A DNA stretch of 64,000 bases. It comes from Amoebidium appalachense (lineage: Eukaryota > Ichthyosporea). The translations under genes and the position numbers were made by a program. Of the stretch, positions 48,746-63,872 are shown piece by piece; the first letter of the stretch is position 1; each line of letters opens with the position of its first letter. Location: contig CAVNZM010000009.1 of NCBI GenBank assembly GCA_963693365.1, forward strand, positions 4,898,001 to 4,962,000. The letters are read 5' to 3'. Below the pieces are notes generated by a model, which had not been told where the DNA came from, made no database searches, and saw nothing but the letters and a program-made list of their open reading frames with translations.

Positions 48746-51700
48746 GGCATGTGCTCTGTTAAAAAAAAATCGCAACAAACGTGTGGGCGTGTGCTCTGTA
48801 GAATCTGTTTATTACTTGAAACACACAAACACACACACATATTAATGTGGGCTCTACAAAAGCTGCTTTTTCTGTCTTGTATGTGTGCTTCATACTCTGC
48901 TACACATCCCCCCTCCCCCCTCCCTCCCCCTCTCCCCATCCTCCACCCCCCTCCTCACCCCCTTTCCCCCCTTCCTCCCGCTCCCGCTCCCCCTCCCCCT
49001 CCTCCCACAACCCCTACGGTGCAGCGCAAACTTCCCACTTTACATCCCACAAACCCTCCTCAGTTCCCCCCTCATAATAACAACCCCACTAACAATCATT
49101 CCCATTTCCTCTTTCCAGGTGCCCCCATGGGCTGCTCCCCCATGGCTTATCTGCTGTGGACCAAGTTCATGAACTACAACCCGCAGAACCCCAAGTGGGC
49201 CAACAGAGACCGCTTTGTGCTGTCCAACGGTCACGGCTGTGCCCTGCAGTATGCCATGCTGCACCTGACCGGCTATGATCTATCTATGGATGACCTCAAG
49301 TCCTTCCGTAAGATCGGCAGCAAGTACGTATTCTACCCCCCTCATCCCCCCCCCCTCCCCCCCCCCCCCACCCCCCCCCCGTCTCCCTCCCTCCCCCCTC
49401 CCCCCCCTCCCCCGCTTGCCCGTCCCTCCTCCCTTCCGCCATTCTCCCCTCCTCCCCTCCCCCCCCCCCCCTCCCCATGCGCAAACACACCATTTCTCCT
49501 CGGATCCCCCCCCCCCCCCCCCCCTCTCCCCCCACCCCCCGCCCCCACACAGCCATCACCACCACCTTCGATCCCCTTCCCTTTCTCCCCCCCTCCCTCC
49601 CCTTTCCCCCTCCCTCCCCGTTCCTTCCTGCTCCTTTTTCCAACAGGCATTGTGATTCGCTCTGCTCCCCCCTGCCTTCATAATGATCCCTCCCCCTCCC
49701 CCCCCCTCCTCCCCCCGGCACATGCTCCCCCCTTCCTTCCCTCCTTCCCTCGCTCGCCCCTCCCCCTCTCCCCCCCCACCTCCCCCTCCCCCGCCCCACC
49801 CCCTACTTCCTTTGCCTTCATCCCCCCCATTCCCGCCCTTTCCCCCACCCCCCACCCCCAGCCCACACCATCTATCCAACACCACTAACCCAACACTCTT
49901 TCCCCTTCAGGTGCCCCGGCCACCCCGAGAACTTCGTCACCCCGGGCATTGAGGTCACCACCGGCCCGCTGGGTCAGGGTATCGCCAACGCCGTGGGTCT
50001 TGCCATGGCCAGCAAGCACATGGGCGCTGTGTTCAACAAGCCCGACTTCCCTATCATCGACAACTACGTTTATTGCATTCTCGGCGATGGCTGCCTTCAG
50101 GAGGGTATTAGCGGTGAGGCCTCCTCCCTCGCCGGTCACCTCAAGCTCGGAAACCTGATCGTTCTTTATGACGATAACTCGATTACCATCGATGGCCACA
50201 CCGATGTCTCCTTCACTGAGGATGTTCCTAAGCGCTACCAGGCCTACGGCTGGCACACGCTTACGGTCGAGAACGGAAATTCCGATCTCGTCGCCCTCGC
50301 CGCCGCGATCGAGGAGGCCAAGAAAATCACCGACCGCCCCACGCTGATCTCCGTCAAGACCGTAATCGGTTACGGATCGGTCAAGGAGGGATCGCACGAC
50401 GTGCACGGCGCCCCCCTTAAGGCGGACGACCTCAAGCAGCTTAAGGACAAGTTCGGTCTTGACGGCAGCAAGAAATTCTATGTCCCCGAGGATGTTCAGG
50501 AGTACTTCCGCAAACAGGTTGCCATCGGTGCCGAGAAGGAACAGGCCTGGGCTTCCCTTTTCGCCGCCTACAAGACCAAGTACCCCGAGGAGGCCACCGA
50601 GTTTGAGCGCCGCATGAACGGGCAGCTCCCCGCCGGGTGGAAGGACGCCCTCCCCAAGTTCACCCCCGCCGATAAGCCCCTCGCCACCCGCCAGACATCT
50701 GAGATGCTTCTTAACGCGCTTGCGCCCGTCCTTCCCGAGCTAGTTGGTGGCTCTGCCGATCTGACGCCGTCCAACCTCACGTGGATGAAGTGCACCACTG
50801 ACTTCCAGCCCAGCCGCTACTACGGTCGCTACTTCCGCTTTGGCATCAGGGAGCACGCTATGGCTGCCATCTGCAACGGTGTCTTCGGTATGTGTACTCC
50901 CATTCCTTCTCGTGCCCTTTCTTTTTCTGTTCCCCCCCAACCCCCTTTTGCTTTTCTCTCTCCCGCCCCCTCCTTTTCTCCTCTCTCTCCTTCCTGCTCT
51001 CTTGTCTCTTGCCCCCTCCCCTAAACACACACACACCGGTGATTCTGTTTGGGAATGAACACCTGCCCAATCTATAGTAATCTACACATGCATCCCCCCT
51101 CCCTCAACTCCCCCCCCCCCCCCCCCCCTCCCTTGGAATTCATCCAGCCTGTTTGCAGCCCCCCTCTCCTCTATACTTCCCCCAATCCCCTGCCTCCCGG
51201 GGTCTTTCCTTCCCCATTTTTTGTGTTTGTTGCATCCCTGCCTTGATTCCCGATCATCTGCTCGTCCTCCAACTCCTTCTAAGTCCCCCACATCAGGTGG
51301 ATAGTTGGTTGGTATTTCTCCTTCCTTACTGTTCGCCTACCTTTACTTTCACCCCTTGCCAACGTTTGCTCACCCCGTCCCCCCTCCCCCCTCCCCCCTC
51401 CCCCCTCCCCAACAACAACAACAACCCTGCACCCCTTCTCCCCCCTCCCCCCCCCCCCCCCCCCCACCACCACCACCACCCCTCTTCCCCCCCCCCCCCT
51501 CCCCCCCTCCCCTCTCCCCTCCCCCTCCCCCTCTCCCCCCCACACACAAACAGCCTACGGTGGCCTGATCCCCTTCTGCGCCACCTTCTTCAACTTCATC
51601 CAATACTCCCTCCCCGCCGTGCGCCTGTCCGCCCTTGCCGAAATGGGTGTTCTCTACGTCATGACCCACGACTCCATCGGTCTTGGTGAGGACGGACCCA

Positions 51701-52299
51701 CCCACCAGCCGGTCGAAGCGCTTGTTCAGATCCGCGCAATGCCCAACTCTCTTGCCATCCGCCCCGCCGACGGAAACGAGACCTCCGGCTGCTATTCCGT
51801 CGCCGTCGAAAACCGCCACCGCCCCACCGTTATGATCTTCTCCCGCCAGGCCCTTCCCCAACAGGAGGGGTCCGCCGCCGAGAAGGTTTACAAGGGTGGG
51901 TATGTTCTTAAGGACGCTGAGAACTTCAAGCTTATTCTCATTGCTAGCGGCTCCGAGGTCGCCACCTGCGTTGACGCCGCAAAGACGCTCCCGTTCCCCG
52001 TGCGCATCGTTTCTATGCCCTGCATGGACCTCTTTGATGAGCAGCCGATCGAGTACAAGAGGGAGGTTCTCCCCGAGGGGGTCCCAGTGATGAGCGTGGA
52101 GGCTTTGGGTGTCACCGGGTGGGAGAAGTATTCGCACGTGCAGCATGGTATGCGCTCGTTCGGCAAGAGCGGGTCTGTCAAGGACGTGCTTGAATACTTC
52201 GGGTTCACTCCCGACGTGGTTGCTGAGAAGGCTCAGAAGGTGGTGTCGTTCTATGAGAACAAGCCTGTCCCCAGCCTGCTCGACCGCCCTGAGATCTAA
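48219..52299 (+). CDS. Transketolase, four coding exons
   Basis: A thiamine-diphosphate enzyme of the non-oxidative pentose phosphate pathway that moves two-carbon ketol units between sugar phosphates in the cytosol. Exons: 48219-48333, 49119-49323, 49911-50887, 51554-52299. All introns are GT-AG with phases 1, 2 and 1. The product is 680 aa, the usual length. Motifs: SGHPGAPMG (about residue 35), GDGCLQEG with the following YDDNSIT (ThDP/Mg site, about 165-195), [21 protein letters not shown] with the catalytic Glu (about 421), and [15 protein letters not shown] (about 471). No key residue is missing. The coding region prefers C/G third positions. The introns are almost pure C-runs and pyrimidine. 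TATA/CCAAT promoter upstream; AATAAA 89 bases after the stop. Confidence 0.97.
48660..48740. repeat. (CA)n in transketolase intron 1
   Basis: About 40 CA units. The rest of intron 1 is unique sequence, then C-rich sequence with C on the sense strand. Confidence 0.95.
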
Positions 52300-52387
52300 A
52301 TGCTCACTAAGGGCACGATTTATGCGTGATCTGTGTGTTCTTTTTCAGGGTTCTGCGGAAAATTTGACGGGTGTGTGATTGTTATAA

Positions 52388-52393
52388 AATAAA
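52388..52393 (+). terminator. Polyadenylation signal of transketolase
   Basis: AATAAA at 89 bases past the stop codon, within an AT-rich 3' flank. Confidence 0.6.
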
Positions 52394-52504
52394 AAAGGGG
52401 CTGATTAAACAGATTGGACTGTGGGTTTCTATATATGATTTGATTTAGTTTGCGAGAAGGGTGGTGCTTTTAATATTTTAATGTTTTTATGATGTTTGGA
52501 CGGG

Positions 52505-53560
52505 TGCTTTAAATGGAGATGGTCTTAAGAAGATGCAATGCAGTCCTGGCTGGTCCAGGTTTCAGCACACAATAAAAGGCACTTCCTGAATTTTCTTTTT
52601 CCTTTTTTGGCCTGTGAATAACTTGCACAACGATAATTTCGACGTCTCCCCCCATCTTAGGCCCAGAAAAGTCAACATGTGGACAGGACAAGCCTTCATC
52701 GTACTTTGCAGACAAACACACGCACATATGCTTTGTCCTACATACGTGTACACACACACTGTGACAAACACGTACCTTGTCACCGTGCATGCATGCACAC
52801 ACACACAAACGCATAAGGTGTATGCTCGCATCCCCTCGCCCCCTCCCCCCCCTCCGCCCCCTTTCCCCCCCCAACCCTCATTCTTGCCGTTCCCATCTTC
52901 CCTCCTTCCCCTCTTCGATCCCATCTCAGCCTCTCTCTTTCTCTTTCCCCCCCCCCCCCCTCCCCCCCCCCCCCCCCCCCCCCCCCTCCACGCCCCCCCC
53001 CCCCCCCCCCCCCCCCCCTCCGGCTCAAAAAAATACACGTCACTGGCACCATGATACAAGCTGTTTATGACTCGGGTGAGTTACGGTGCATCTGCTCACA
53101 CAAATAGTGCATGCTGGCACCATGATACAAGCTGTTTATGACTCGGGTGAGTTACGATGCATCTGCTCACACAAATAGTGCATGATGGTACCATGATTTT
53201 TATTTTACTACTCCACTAAGCACCGAGTGTACCCTAGCTATGGTGCTAAAGGTGCATTCAGCTATGCTGACACACCATTATCAATCGCAACTAATAGTAA
53301 AAGTACATGGTCTTGGTTTTAGAGAAGATGCAATGCAGTCCTGGCTGGTCCAGGGTTTAGCACACAATTTGAATCCGTTTTTGATTTTTTTCTCTTTGGT
53401 CTTGTGAATAATACCTACACAAGACGATGTCCTCCTCCTCCTAGGCCTCCAACTTCGAAAACTAAACAATATGTAGACAGGGCGAACCTTCAATTTTCTT
53501 TGTGTGCGGACAAACACACAAACGGAGACTCTTCCACATATACACACAATCAAACCTCGT
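52505..53560. repeat. Diverged direct duplication
   Basis: About 52515-52790 and 53300-53545 share AGATGCAATGCAGTCCTGGC then TGGTCCAGG, GCACACAAT, a T-rich stretch, TGTGAATAA, ACATGTGGACAG or its variant, and GACAAACACAC. The reading frame is not preserved between the copies. Confidence 0.75.
53043..53196. repeat. 71-bp tandem repeat, two full copies and a partial third
   Basis: Units begin CTGGCACCATGATACAAGCT at 53043 and 53114, with ATGGTACCATGAT starting a third at 53185. The two full copies differ by a single base (GGTGC/GATGC). Confidence 0.95.
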
Positions 53561-55260
<1,700 letters not shown>

Positions 55261-55275
55261 GTTGATGCCGATATG

Positions 55276-55357
55276 ATTGGCTTAGCCGATCTATCCAGTT
55301 TATCCGGCTAGGTGGCCAATGCGGGCAGAGCCCGACTCGGCGCAGCAGGCATAAAAA
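55276..55357 (+). promoter_or_regulatory. Predicted core promoter (CCAAT boxes and TATA)
   Basis: ATTGG at 55276-55280, CCAAT at 55316-55320 and CATAAAAA at 55350-55357, followed by a CT-rich leader typical of a 5' untranslated region. Confidence 0.45.
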
Positions 55358-55483
55358 CGGAGCAACAGGCTTGAAGCTGGAGGTTCCTTCCACAACCAAA
55401 TTCTCGTCTTTGATCTCTCTTCTTCTCTCACTCTTCAACGATTCTCTCTTATTCTCTCTCTCTCCCATCTCAAAGTCAACGGG

Positions 55484-55503
55484 ATGGCGAAAACCAATCA
55501 ATT
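55484..55503 (+). CDS. Possible short first coding exon
   Basis: ATG after the predicted promoter opens MAKTNQ and reaches a donor-like TT|GTAAAG within 20 bases; unspliced, it would stop after seven codons. Downstream, 55600-55864 has an open plus-strand frame ending RQEELVAQRIGARSPQ...FQGS before TGA, but I could not join the two in phase. Confidence 0.2.
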
Positions 55504-55864
55504 GTAAAGACACATTCCTCGGTAAATGCAGCCAATAGGGTAGGACTCCCCCTATATCTTATATTGAAAAGCCCTGGGGACGGTACAGAAGCACTCCCAT
55601 ATTGTGCAGTGTGCATTGCTACAAGCTCATTGTAAGCTCACCATACCTGCAGCTATATCTCAAATAATGCTTTTGCAAATACGTGCCCACACATGTATTG
55701 TTAGTCTGTTCACGATTGAATGGGCGGAGACAGCCTCTGCCATGATAAGTCACAGGAGTGGTGGATCCCCCTATACCAACACCAAACGGCAAGAAGAGCT
55801 GGTGGCGCAGCGCATAGGTGCTAGAAGTCCGCAGGAGTCAACGCATTTGTTTCAGGGGTCATGA

Positions 55865-56086
55865 CCGAATTTTACTTCCATACATTCAATATGTAGAAAA
55901 TGCCTGTAATTAGGCATATAATAACCAGAAAACCCGCGCCTGCCCGCGGTGCCCATCGCCCGGCGGCGTCACAGTGCCGGTGGATTCCGAACAGGGTTCG
56001 AAGTTACGAAAAACAAATCGGAATTTTCGATACTTGAAAACACAGTTCCGAAAATCGTCCCGGCCGAATCGGAACGTGCGAGAGGT

Positions 56087-56120
<34 letters not shown>

Positions 56121-56960
56121 CCCCCGGGGGGGAAGCTTCTCATGACTTCGCAGGTCTCATCATACACGGGGCATACACCACCCACACAAGCTGCACACGT
56201 ACGTACGTGTCTCCCTATCCCTGTAGAATGTTCAATGGCAGACCCTGACTACAGCGCCAGCTAGCACATGTTACAGTACATGATGTCACACCAAACACAT
56301 TTATGCACCGTACCCACGCACACACACACAGACACAGACACCCACACACAAATTCACACACACACAGCCGTGACACCACATATGCATCATAGCCATGCAT
56401 GGCCACATGAACATACAATGCACATGCCTGCGCATGTATATATAGGCCGGCCTCCACTTCAAAACTTCCCCCCCCCCCCCCAGAAATCGAACCCCATTCC
56501 CCCCTCCTCCGCTGCCCACCGTTCCCTCCACCAGTGCTGCCCCTCCTTCTCCCCCACCGCCGCTCCGGCCTCACCCCTCCCCCCCCCCCCCCCCCCTCTC
56601 AGGCGGATCCCTCCCCCCCCCCCCCCCCCCCCCCCCCATTCCCCCACAGAAAGGCCTAAACATGGAATGGATCTAGATGCTCAGAGTCGACGGCCACCAG
56701 GTACGCAGGTGCCACGTGTATCACGATCAGTGGCACGCGTCTTCAATGGCAGGCGATACACACTGTGCACCACTGTGTTCCGTTTAAAAACACACATGCA
56801 CATACATACACAGCCGTGACACCACACAATCATGTGACCTAGGCTAGTACACGTGCACAGGCACATACTATCTCAGATCATGATAACTGTATTACAAACG
56901 TGCACATGCATCCACCCTGTACAATCACATGCTATGCACCCACCCACCCACATACACACA

Positions 56961-56991
<31 letters not shown>

Positions 56992-57046
56992 TTACACTAC
57001 ACACACACACCATGTACACGGCGCACGCACACACACACCGTGGCAC

Positions 57047-57081
<35 letters not shown>

Positions 57082-57269
57082 CAAGAAACCGTTGGTACAA
57101 ACACACACACCCACACTGGCATGTACACACACATACACAGACACACACACCTTGCATACATACACACCACACTGCACACACACACACATACATACACACA
57201 CTGTACATACATACACGCACACCATAACCGTTGATGCAAAACACACACACACATGCACACAGTGTCATG

Positions 57270-57301
<32 letters not shown>

Positions 57302-57516
57302 CACACACACACGTGCACATGTGCACACATGCACACAACATAGACACACACACACCGATTACCGCTGACACAAATACACACACCCACACCTGTACACATA
57401 CACACAGACACACAAACCGTGCATACATACCCACCACACACACACACACACAATTGCAAAGAAAAATACACACACACACACACAAACACAGACACAACCA
57501 CCCAACCTGATTTTCT

Positions 57517-57549
<33 letters not shown>

Positions 57550-58100
57550 ACCCTCTCCCGGCCCGGGCCCCCCCCCCCCAAACATTCGATTTCTGCCTGA
57601 GCTTCCCATGTTGCTGCCTCAACTCACTCCCCCCTCCCCCCCCCCCTCCCCCCCCCCCCCCCCCCCTCCCTCCCCTCCCCTCCCCCAGAATTTTTAAATA
57701 CGGAGACAAAAATGCATATATATTGTGCATTAATGCACTTCATATTTCCCTTTTGTTCCTTCAAAGCTTCAACTGCCAACACCAGGAAGGCCTCTAATAA
57801 CCACAGGGGTTTTTGAGTATGCATTATAATTCCATTTTGATGCAATATAGGCACAAATAAGCATGCCCTATTTTACTGATGCGCGATGGTTACGATTTTT
57901 GGTGGGCCTGCTCCGACGGAGCATTCCGATTTTCGAAGAGGTTTTCCGAAACGGGATTTCGACTTTCGTTAATGGGCTCCACCGTCCTTCGAACCCTGAT
58001 TCCGAATATTCGTCATCCGTTGTCTCGACAAATCTAACCAATTGCAGCAACCGATCTTATCCGTCATCATGACGCAAGATAACGATGCATTCCTTCGCAG
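55865..58100. repeat. Intergenic region with C-runs and tandem (CA)-rich units
   Basis: Unique sequence with a phrase rich in TTCGAA and TTCCGA at 55990-56085 that recurs in roughly inverted form at 57885-58030. C-runs 56091-56118, 56580-56637, 57518-57550 and 57646-57666. Between 56950 and 57480 an approximately 137-bp unit starting ACCGTTGGTACAAACACACA recurs at 57088, 57226 and 57361. No gene is seen. Confidence 0.6.
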
Positions 58101-58101
58101 G

Positions 58102-58109
58102 TACATAAA
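58102..58109 (+). promoter_or_regulatory. TATA-like element of the small secreted protein
   Basis: TACATAAA lies 97 bases before the ATG, close to the 84-91 base spacing of the other secreted cysteine-rich gene. A CCAAT-type ACCAATTG occurs near 58038. Confidence 0.4.
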
Positions 58110-58205
58110 TGCAGCAGGATCGGGGTCAGAACTCACACCAGCAGCTCACGCAAACATTCTCGCGAAGCCCTTAACAGCCACTGCAGAAAAAACACAACTA
58201 TCACC

Positions 58206-58631
58206 ATGAAGCTCATAATTGCTACCGTCTTTTCCGTCCTCGCGTCCACGTGCACCGCCACCGCCACTCACTCACCCACCGGTACCCCTGCACATCATGA
58301 GGTAGATCTTTCTCAACAACCCCATGTAGGCCACTTGCGACACGATAATGCCGAAAAGTACGGCCAAAAGTCAGACCACCACGACGTAAATTCCCAACAA
58401 CATGGCCAGTTACGCCACGAAAATGCGGAGAAGTACAGCCTGGAGGATCATCACGGAGCTAAGAGCCGCATGCAGCCCAAGGCCGACAAGAACTATGCCA
58501 TGACCTGCGGCGAGTGGGCGAAGGAAAACGGCAGCTGCCGGCGTGTCTACAGCAGCCGCTGGTGCACCCGCTGGAGCGGCTGGGAGGGTTACCGCAAGTG
58601 CAGCGCAAAGTACTGCTGCAAGAGGTATTGA
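58206..58631 (+). CDS. Small secreted protein with His-rich repeats and a six-cysteine C-terminal domain
   Basis: 141 residues, single exon. Residues 1-20 form a signal peptide (MKLIIATVFSVLASTCTATA). Residues about 42-87 contain two copies of a His/Asn/Glu-rich unit: GHLRHDNAEKYGQKSDHH and GQLRHENAEKYSLEDHH. Residues 101-138 form a basic, aromatic-rich module with six cysteines in the pattern C-x9-C-x8-C-x11-C-x4-CC. An AATAAA follows 12 bases after the stop. Small cationic disulfide modules of this kind occur in host-defence, adhesive and wall proteins; I do not recognise the family. The His-rich repeat could bind metal or act as a propeptide. No Lys-Arg cleavage site clearly separates the parts. 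Role unknown. Confidence 0.75.
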   Translation: MKLIIATVFSVLASTCTATATHSPTGTPAHHEVDLSQQPHVGHLRHDNAEKYGQKSDHHDVNSQQHGQLRHENAEKYSLEDHHGAKSRMQPKADKNYAMTCGEWAKENGSCRRVYSSRWCTRWSGWEGYRKCSAKYCCKRY

Positions 58632-58642
58632 AGATGACAACA

Positions 58643-58648
58643 AATAAA
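58643..58648 (+). terminator. Polyadenylation signal of the small secreted protein
   Basis: AATAAA immediately downstream of the stop codon. Confidence 0.5.
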
Positions 58649-59903
58649 CCAACATAGTGAGCTAATTAGCTTGAATATCATCACAGTGCGGCGGTAGCAA
58701 TTTGCCTTGCACACATTGATTGAGGTATTTAAAATGTGCAAGTCCATCAAATTTTAAGGAACCATGTGACACGCATACAATACAGTAGCTCTAAAACTTG
58801 TGCAGGCAAAGCCGGCTGACTGTAAAAAGAGCAGGCCTGTTATGTAGAGAACGTTAATGTTGCGCTGCATGCTACGAAAATCGTACAGCTATTATGTGTT
58901 TTTTCACGTAGTCGAGCTCACATAACATTAGCCTCTGGTGGGCCAAATATATGGTGATTGGAACACGGAGTATGGGCGCCTTATGAGATACACATTAAAG
59001 AACAAAAAAAAAAAAAACACAGGCACCACGAGTTCTTAAGGCTAACCGTAAAAACCCGCACACAAATCATGGCATACAGGAATGCGCGCCTGCACACACA
59101 CACACACACACACACAAACACAAACAACCGTGTGAATATGCACACACATACACCTCACACACCCAGACTGACAGAGACATCCACGTGCCCACACATGCAC
59201 ACATGCACACATGCGCACATGCACAATTATGATGACACTGTGCACACGTACACACACACACACACGTACACACAAGATGGCATACACGCATGCACACACA
59301 CATACACACACACGCACGCACATACACACACACACATGCATGCAGACACACCTGGCATATACAGGCGCTGCGTCTTGCAAAGTAAAGACGGCGGTGGCTC
59401 GATAAGATGGGCTCAAAATGGATAATTAAAAAAAGAAAAAATATATACACATGACCACGTCGAAAAAAGCACATCACATACTATGCGCACACGCGCACAC
59501 GCACACATGTACACGCGTGCGCGCACGCGCGCGCGCGCGCACACACACACACACACACACGCACACACACACAAACACACACACACACACACCGGCACAC
59601 ACACATACACAGCACACCATGTGGTCTGCACATACACCCAAAACGAAACAAATAAAAACATGTACAACAGCTATTCACCACACTTAGTCAAACCGCACCT
59701 ATGAACAACAATTTTTTATAAAAAAAACGTGCCGTGTACGCTGCCATGCCCCTTCGAAAACCGTTCGGCGCTTCACATGTACACATTCACACGCATAAAC
59801 AAGAAGGCCCCACCTGCAGAGCACATGCACATCCCTTTCGCGCGAATGTTTTTCTCTCTTTTTCCGTACTCTCTACCCTTCCTCCCCCCTCTCCCCTCCT
59901 TCC

Positions 59904-59937
<34 letters not shown>

Positions 59938-60490
59938 CCTTTGCACCCGTCGTGTTACGCAAACTCAGTTGGCAAGGGAAACGATGTGGTGATGGTGGGG
60001 GGGGGAGGGGGAGGGGCAAGTGTACCCATATGCATAGGCGCAGAGAGACATCCACTTGTTATGACACCGTTTTGGCAAACACGCACTCACTTAGGCAAAC
60101 CCATTCACCTACAAAGGGCACAATGTCGACACACATGCCGCTGACACGGACACCTGCATGTATCTGAATCTACACAATTGGGAAGATGCGCATACAACAC
60201 ATACACACAAGCACAAACACACACTGACACAAGCTCATGCACATACATACAAGGGCGCTCACGCACACGCACGCACACGCACACACACACACAGTCCACC
60301 GCGACGGTCAAGTCTTGGGGCAGGTATCCATTAAAAAGGCAGCTGTGCTGAATATGGCCCTAACAAAAAAAGTTCAAATTAAAAAAGCATTCGCACACAC
60401 ACACACACTCGCACTCACACTCACACTCACACACGCACGCACGCACGTACGCACGCACGCACACACGGACGCACACACACACACACACAC

Positions 60491-60521
<31 letters not shown>

Positions 60522-60590
60522 AGTCTTACAAGTATGATGCCGTTGATCCAGCTAAACTAGGCAACACGGTCCCCACGGAAAGCAGAAGCA
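58649..60590. repeat. Intergenic region with (CA)n and a C-run
   Basis: 58660-59040 is AT-rich unique sequence without a gene. Then interrupted (CA)n (59090-59350, 59480-59600, 60190-60530) and a C-run at 59907-59936 followed by a G-rich stretch near 59997. No gene is supported. Confidence 0.7.
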
Positions 60591-60594
60591 GGCA

Positions 60595-62691
<2,097 letters not shown>

Positions 62692-62830
62692 GGGCCGAAG
62701 GCCCTAACGGGCCGCAGGCCCGTCTATTGGGCCATAGGCCCTAGGCCGCGAGGCCTGGGGCCTGGGGCCCCGGGGACCGGGGGCCTCCCCACCCCCGCGA
62801 GCCACCCCCGGCCCGGCCCGGCCCGCGGGG
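62692..62830. repeat. Tandem GGCC micro-hairpins and GC-rich boundary
   Basis: Four consecutive short palindromes: GGGCC-gaa-GGCCC (62692-62704), GGGCC-gca-GGCCC (62709-62721), GGGCC-ata-GGCCC (62729-62741) and AGGCC-gcga-GGCCT (62743-62756), followed by GGGGCC/GGCCCG-rich sequence. Stems are conserved while loops differ, implying that hairpin structure or the GGCC word matters. It marks an abrupt change from AT-rich to very GC-rich DNA. Confidence 0.75.
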
Positions 62831-62944
62831 GAGGGGGTTAGCAGACTCTGAAACACCATGTCGACATCCAATAAACGTCAGAGACGAGCAAGCAGGTCTT
62901 GCACTTAGTCTGAAAACAGCTTTCAAAGCTACCGCGGCGGGGCA

Positions 62945-63872
62945 TGGGGGGCTGGGGGTGGCTGGGGGTGGCACACTAAGCATGGGGCCGGGGAGGACGG
63001 GGAGGCACGGTGGCTCACCGGCGGCTCGCTTGGGCTTGATGTTTTTTTTTCTTTGTGCTTATATGATGGCCGACTACGACGAGGCGTCTGTCAGAGACAG
63101 ACTAGCACAAATAGAAGGGGGGACTACCGAGGTCTTAACTCCAGCTGGACGAATTGACCTTTTGACGAGCACCGAAATCATCGAAGTTAAGCGTGCTTCC
63201 AAATGGAAGTCCGCCATTGGGCAGGTGCTATCCTATTGGGGGTTCTATCCTAAACATCGTCCAAGAATTCACCTATTTGATACAGCACCGATCGAGGTGT
63301 TCAGAGTGGCAGTTGAGACAATGTCTCGTCTGGGTATACGAGTAACAGTCGAGCAGGATGTAATGGAGCTAATGTGGGGGTCACAGGCTTGCCCTCCAAA
63401 GTCTGAGATGCAGCCAGTTGTATGTGATCTTCCTGAGATTACCCTCTGCCGGGAGGACTACGTGCTGTTTCTCAAGAGTTTGGTTACCGATGGTGATACT
63501 CCACACATCAAGGATGGCACTATCACTGATTCCGCCACCCTTCTACCAATTTTCCAGGTCTGGTGCCAGAAAAATGGCAAAGACCACAGCAAGGCTAGTG
63601 TCAACACCATGGGCAGGACTCTCAGGCAGGTGCTCGGAGAGCGTGTGAGTGTTTATGTACCTGGGTCAACCATAGCAAAAGGATACAGGGTATCCTTTGC
63701 AAAAATAAGGGCAATTAGCCACTGGCAGTGACACTGCGCCCGGGGCTTGGGGGGCTGGGAGTGGCAAGTGGGGCACGGAAGGACCAGGAGGCGGGCGAGG
63801 CACGTGCGCTGGGGGGACACAGGAGCCCCCCCCCCAGCCACCCCCGGCCACCCCCAGCCACCCAGCCCCCCA
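62945..63872. repeat. Inverted G/C-rich repeats flanking the nuclease ORF
   Basis: Left arm about 62945-62972 (GGGGCTGGGGGTGGCTGGGG) and right arm about 63837-63872 (GCCACCCCCGGCCACCCCCA...) are approximately reverse complements on either side of the ORF. A second, directly repeated similarity (GTGGCA...GGGGCACGG / GGCACGGTGG) also occurs. They could be terminal repeats of an element or simply family-typical intergenic spacers. Confidence 0.45.
63063..63731 (+). CDS. RecB-like PD-(D/E)XK nuclease with a C-terminal winged-helix-like domain, virus/mobile-element type
   Basis: 222 residues from the ATG-ATG at 63063. The in-frame extension to 62958 runs through G-rich repeat and is rejected. Residues about 15-65 carry the core of a RecB-like nuclease: GRIDLL (metal Asp), EIIEVKR (the E-x-K pair) and GQVLSYWGFY (QxxxY), with PRIHLFD closing the fold. 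Residues about 140-220 (FQVWCQKNG, NTMGRTLRQVLGERV, GYRVSFAKI) resemble the C-terminal DNA-binding module seen with large-DNA-virus primase-helicase-like proteins. This two-part layout is common in nucleocytoplasmic large DNA viruses and in protist or fungal genomes carrying viral insertions. No intron, moderate GC, flanked by very GC-rich spacers. An alternative is a transposon-borne nuclease. The function is inferred from motifs. Confidence 0.6.
   Translation: MMADYDEASVRDRLAQIEGGTTEVLTPAGRIDLLTSTEIIEVKRASKWKSAIGQVLSYWGFYPKHRPRIHLFDTAPIEVFRVAVETMSRLGIRVTVEQDVMELMWGSQACPPKSEMQPVVCDLPEITLCREDYVLFLKSLVTDGDTPHIKDGTITDSATLLPIFQVWCQKNGKDHSKASVNTMGRTLRQVLGERVSVYVPGSTIAKGYRVSFAKIRAISHWQ

Noticed and set aside
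51279-52208. Minus-strand ORFs opposite transketolase
   Set aside because: Antisense shadows of a high-GC3 coding exon. The plus-strand product is unambiguous.
62958-63062. N-terminal extension of the nuclease ORF
   Set aside because: It translates a G-rich spacer repeat. ATG-ATG at 63063 fits the domain start better.
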